Under the pieces are notes generated by a model. The model searched no databases, was not told the origin of the DNA, and was given only the letters and a program-made list of their open reading frames with translations. The position numbers and the translations under genes were made by a program. From Solirubrobacteraceae bacterium (GTDB lineage: Bacteria > Actinomycetota > Thermoleophilia > Solirubrobacterales > Solirubrobacteraceae): DNA of 6,577 nt. The DNA is taken from NCBI GenBank assembly GCA_016462245.1, contig JAEMTR010000040.1:1-6577 (forward strand), read 5' to 3'. Numbering within the stretch: the first letter of the stretch is position 1; each line of letters opens with the position of its first letter. Shown piece by piece: positions 5,510-6,577 of the stretch.

Positions 5510-6577
5510 TTAAGAGGATACGCCCGGAGAACCGAGCTGGGGCGCCGCACCGTAGCCAACGAGCTCCGGTGCTGGGATGAACTGTTCCGGGTAGCCATAC
5601 ATGCCGTGCTCGGAAATATCCAGTCCGGCATCTTCCTCGGCCGCCGATACGCGCAGGCCGTAGGTCCGCTTGATCACCCAGAAGGTCGCGTAGCTGGTGA
5701 TGAAGACGAAGGCGAATACAACCACGACTCCGATCGCCTGGTCGCCGAGCTGGGCGAACGAACCGGTGTAAAGCAGCCCGCCCTGGCCGACCGCGTTGTA
5801 CTCGGCAAGCACAGGCAGCGTGAAGAGGCCGCAGGAGAGCGTCCCCCAGATGCCGCAGATCCCGTGCGCGGTCAGCGCACCAACGGGATCGTCGAGCCGC
5901 TTGTCGATCGCGTAAACGCCGAGTGGAACGATGCACCCAGCGACTAGGCCGATCACGACGCCGGCCCATGGCGCCACGTAGCCGGAAGGCGCGGTAACCG
6001 CGACGAGCGCGCCGATCATGCCGTTGCCAGCCATGCCGATGTCGATCGTGCCGGTCTTCAGCCGGCTGACAATCAAGGCGCCGATCGTGCCGGCGCCGGC
6101 CGCGAGCAAGGTCACTAGCGCCACTTCGGTGAAGCGACCGTCCATCGCGCCGAGCGTTGAGCCAGGGTTGAAGCCAAACCAGCCGAGCAGCAGGATGATC
6201 ACGCCAAGCCCGAACAGCGGCATGTTGTGGCCGGGGATCGCCCGTGGGCGGCCCTGCGCGTCGTACTTGCCTTTACGCGCGCCGAGTAGCAGCAGCACTG
6301 CCAGCCCGGCGGTCGCGCCGATCAGGTGAACGGCGGTCGAACCAGCGAAGTCCTGCATCCCGAGGTTGGCCTGCAGCCAGCCGCCGCCAAAGACCCAGCC
6401 GGAGGCGATCGGGTAGATCAGACCGGCGAAGATCAAAGCGAAAATTACATAGACGCCGAACTTGATTCGCTCCAGCGTCGTTCCCCAGACGATCGCTAGC
6501 GAAACGGCGCAGAAGACGAACTGAAAGAGCCACTTCGATTCGATCGTCGCGTCGGAGAAGCCCATCACCGGGAACGC
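5510..6577 (-). CDS. amt: Ammonium transporter Amt, N-terminus outside window
   Basis: The visible 355 residues are the C-terminal part of an Amt/Rh-family channel that carries ammonium across the cytoplasmic membrane as a trimer. Numbering from the first in-frame GTG (6568), the twin pore histidines are His81 in 'DFAGSTAVHL' and His235 in 'LTAHGICGIWGT'. The gate and recruitment residues include Phe133 and Ser137 in 'GWFGFNPGS' and a 'LFQFVF' segment matching the AmtB Phe103/Phe107 region. The position of AmtB Trp148 is Phe60 here ('WVFGGGWL'). About nine membrane segments are visible. The cytoplasmic tail begins 'YGLRVSAAEEDAGLDISEHG', as in AmtB, then continues for about 28 Pro/Gly-rich residues. 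The frame stays open to the window edge, so neither GTG 6568 nor ATG 6565 is the true start. glnK follows in the same transcript, as in actinobacterial amtB-glnK operons. Confidence 0.95.
   Translation of the reverse strand, partial: AFPVMGFSDATIESKWLFQFVFCAVSLAIVWGTTLERIKFGVYVIFALIFAGLIYPIASGWVFGGGWLQANLGMQDFAGSTAVHLIGATAGLAVLLLLGARKGKYDAQGRPRAIPGHNMPLFGLGVIILLLGWFGFNPGSTLGAMDGRFTEVALVTLLAAGAGTIGALIVSRLKTGTIDIGMAGNGMIGALVAVTAPSGYVAPWAGVVIGLVAGCIVPLGVYAIDKRLDDPVGALTAHGICGIWGTLSCGLFTLPVLAEYNAVGQGGLLYTGSFAQLGDQAIGVVVVFAFVFITSYATFWVIKRTYGLRVSAAEEDAGLDISEHGMYGYPEQFIPAPELVGYGAAPQLGSPGVSS

Noticed and set aside
5488..5631. Longer glnK start that would add 48 residues
   Set aside because: The extra residues come from the end of amt in another frame, while the internal ATG has a strong ribosome binding site and aligns with the P-II N-terminus.
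1..6577. Frequent CGATCG/GATC strings as a possible uptake or methylation signal
   Set aside because: They mostly fall on Ile ATC and Asp/Glu codon junctions in this codon usage; I cannot count them against a background here.

Overview
The window is about 6.6 kb of high-GC DNA (roughly 60% by eye) holding eight protein genes. It reads as actinobacterial chromosome. The lipid-import genes follow the paired YrbEA/YrbEB plus MCE plan of Actinomycetota rather than the single-permease MlaFEDB plan of proteobacteria. The style of the MCE proteins and of the P-II protein suggests a non-mycolate lineage such as Thermoleophilia/Solirubrobacterales. That placement comes from remembered family resemblance, not a search.

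Positions 1-4345 (minus strand) hold the 5' part of an MCE (mammalian cell entry) ABC import operon. In transcription order it encodes a YrbEA-type permease (4345-3539), a YrbEB-type permease (3523-2720), an Mkl/MlaF-type ATPase (2716-1835), a complete 458-residue MCE substrate-binding protein (1813-437) and a second MCE protein (434 to beyond base 1). Gaps are only 2-21 nt and several ribosome binding sites overlap the preceding gene's end, so this is one tightly coupled transcription unit. The two permeases and the ATPase dimer would form the inner-membrane pump. The MCE proteins, each with one N-terminal membrane anchor, would form the extracytoplasmic lipid conduit. The substrate cannot be read from sequence.

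Positions 4346-4491 are a 146-bp divergent intergenic region with a plausible promoter for the MCE operon. On its other side a plus-strand gene (4492-5103) encodes a small predicted lipoprotein with a beta-sandwich-like body.

Positions 5116-6577 (minus strand) hold an amt-glnK ammonium module: the C-terminal three-quarters or so of an Amt transporter (cut by the window's right edge) followed 22 nt later by a P-II signalling protein. The P-II lacks the Tyr51 that is modified in most bacterial GlnB/GlnK (it is Leu here), and no glnD follows it, unlike in Streptomyces, Corynebacterium and Mycobacterium. The lipoprotein gene and glnK converge with only 12 nt between stop codons.

No RNA gene, mobile element, CRISPR array or clearly novel system is visible. 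The points most worth a second look are the altered P-II T-loop, the Trp-to-Phe change at the Amt recruitment site, and the lipoprotein divergent from the MCE operon.
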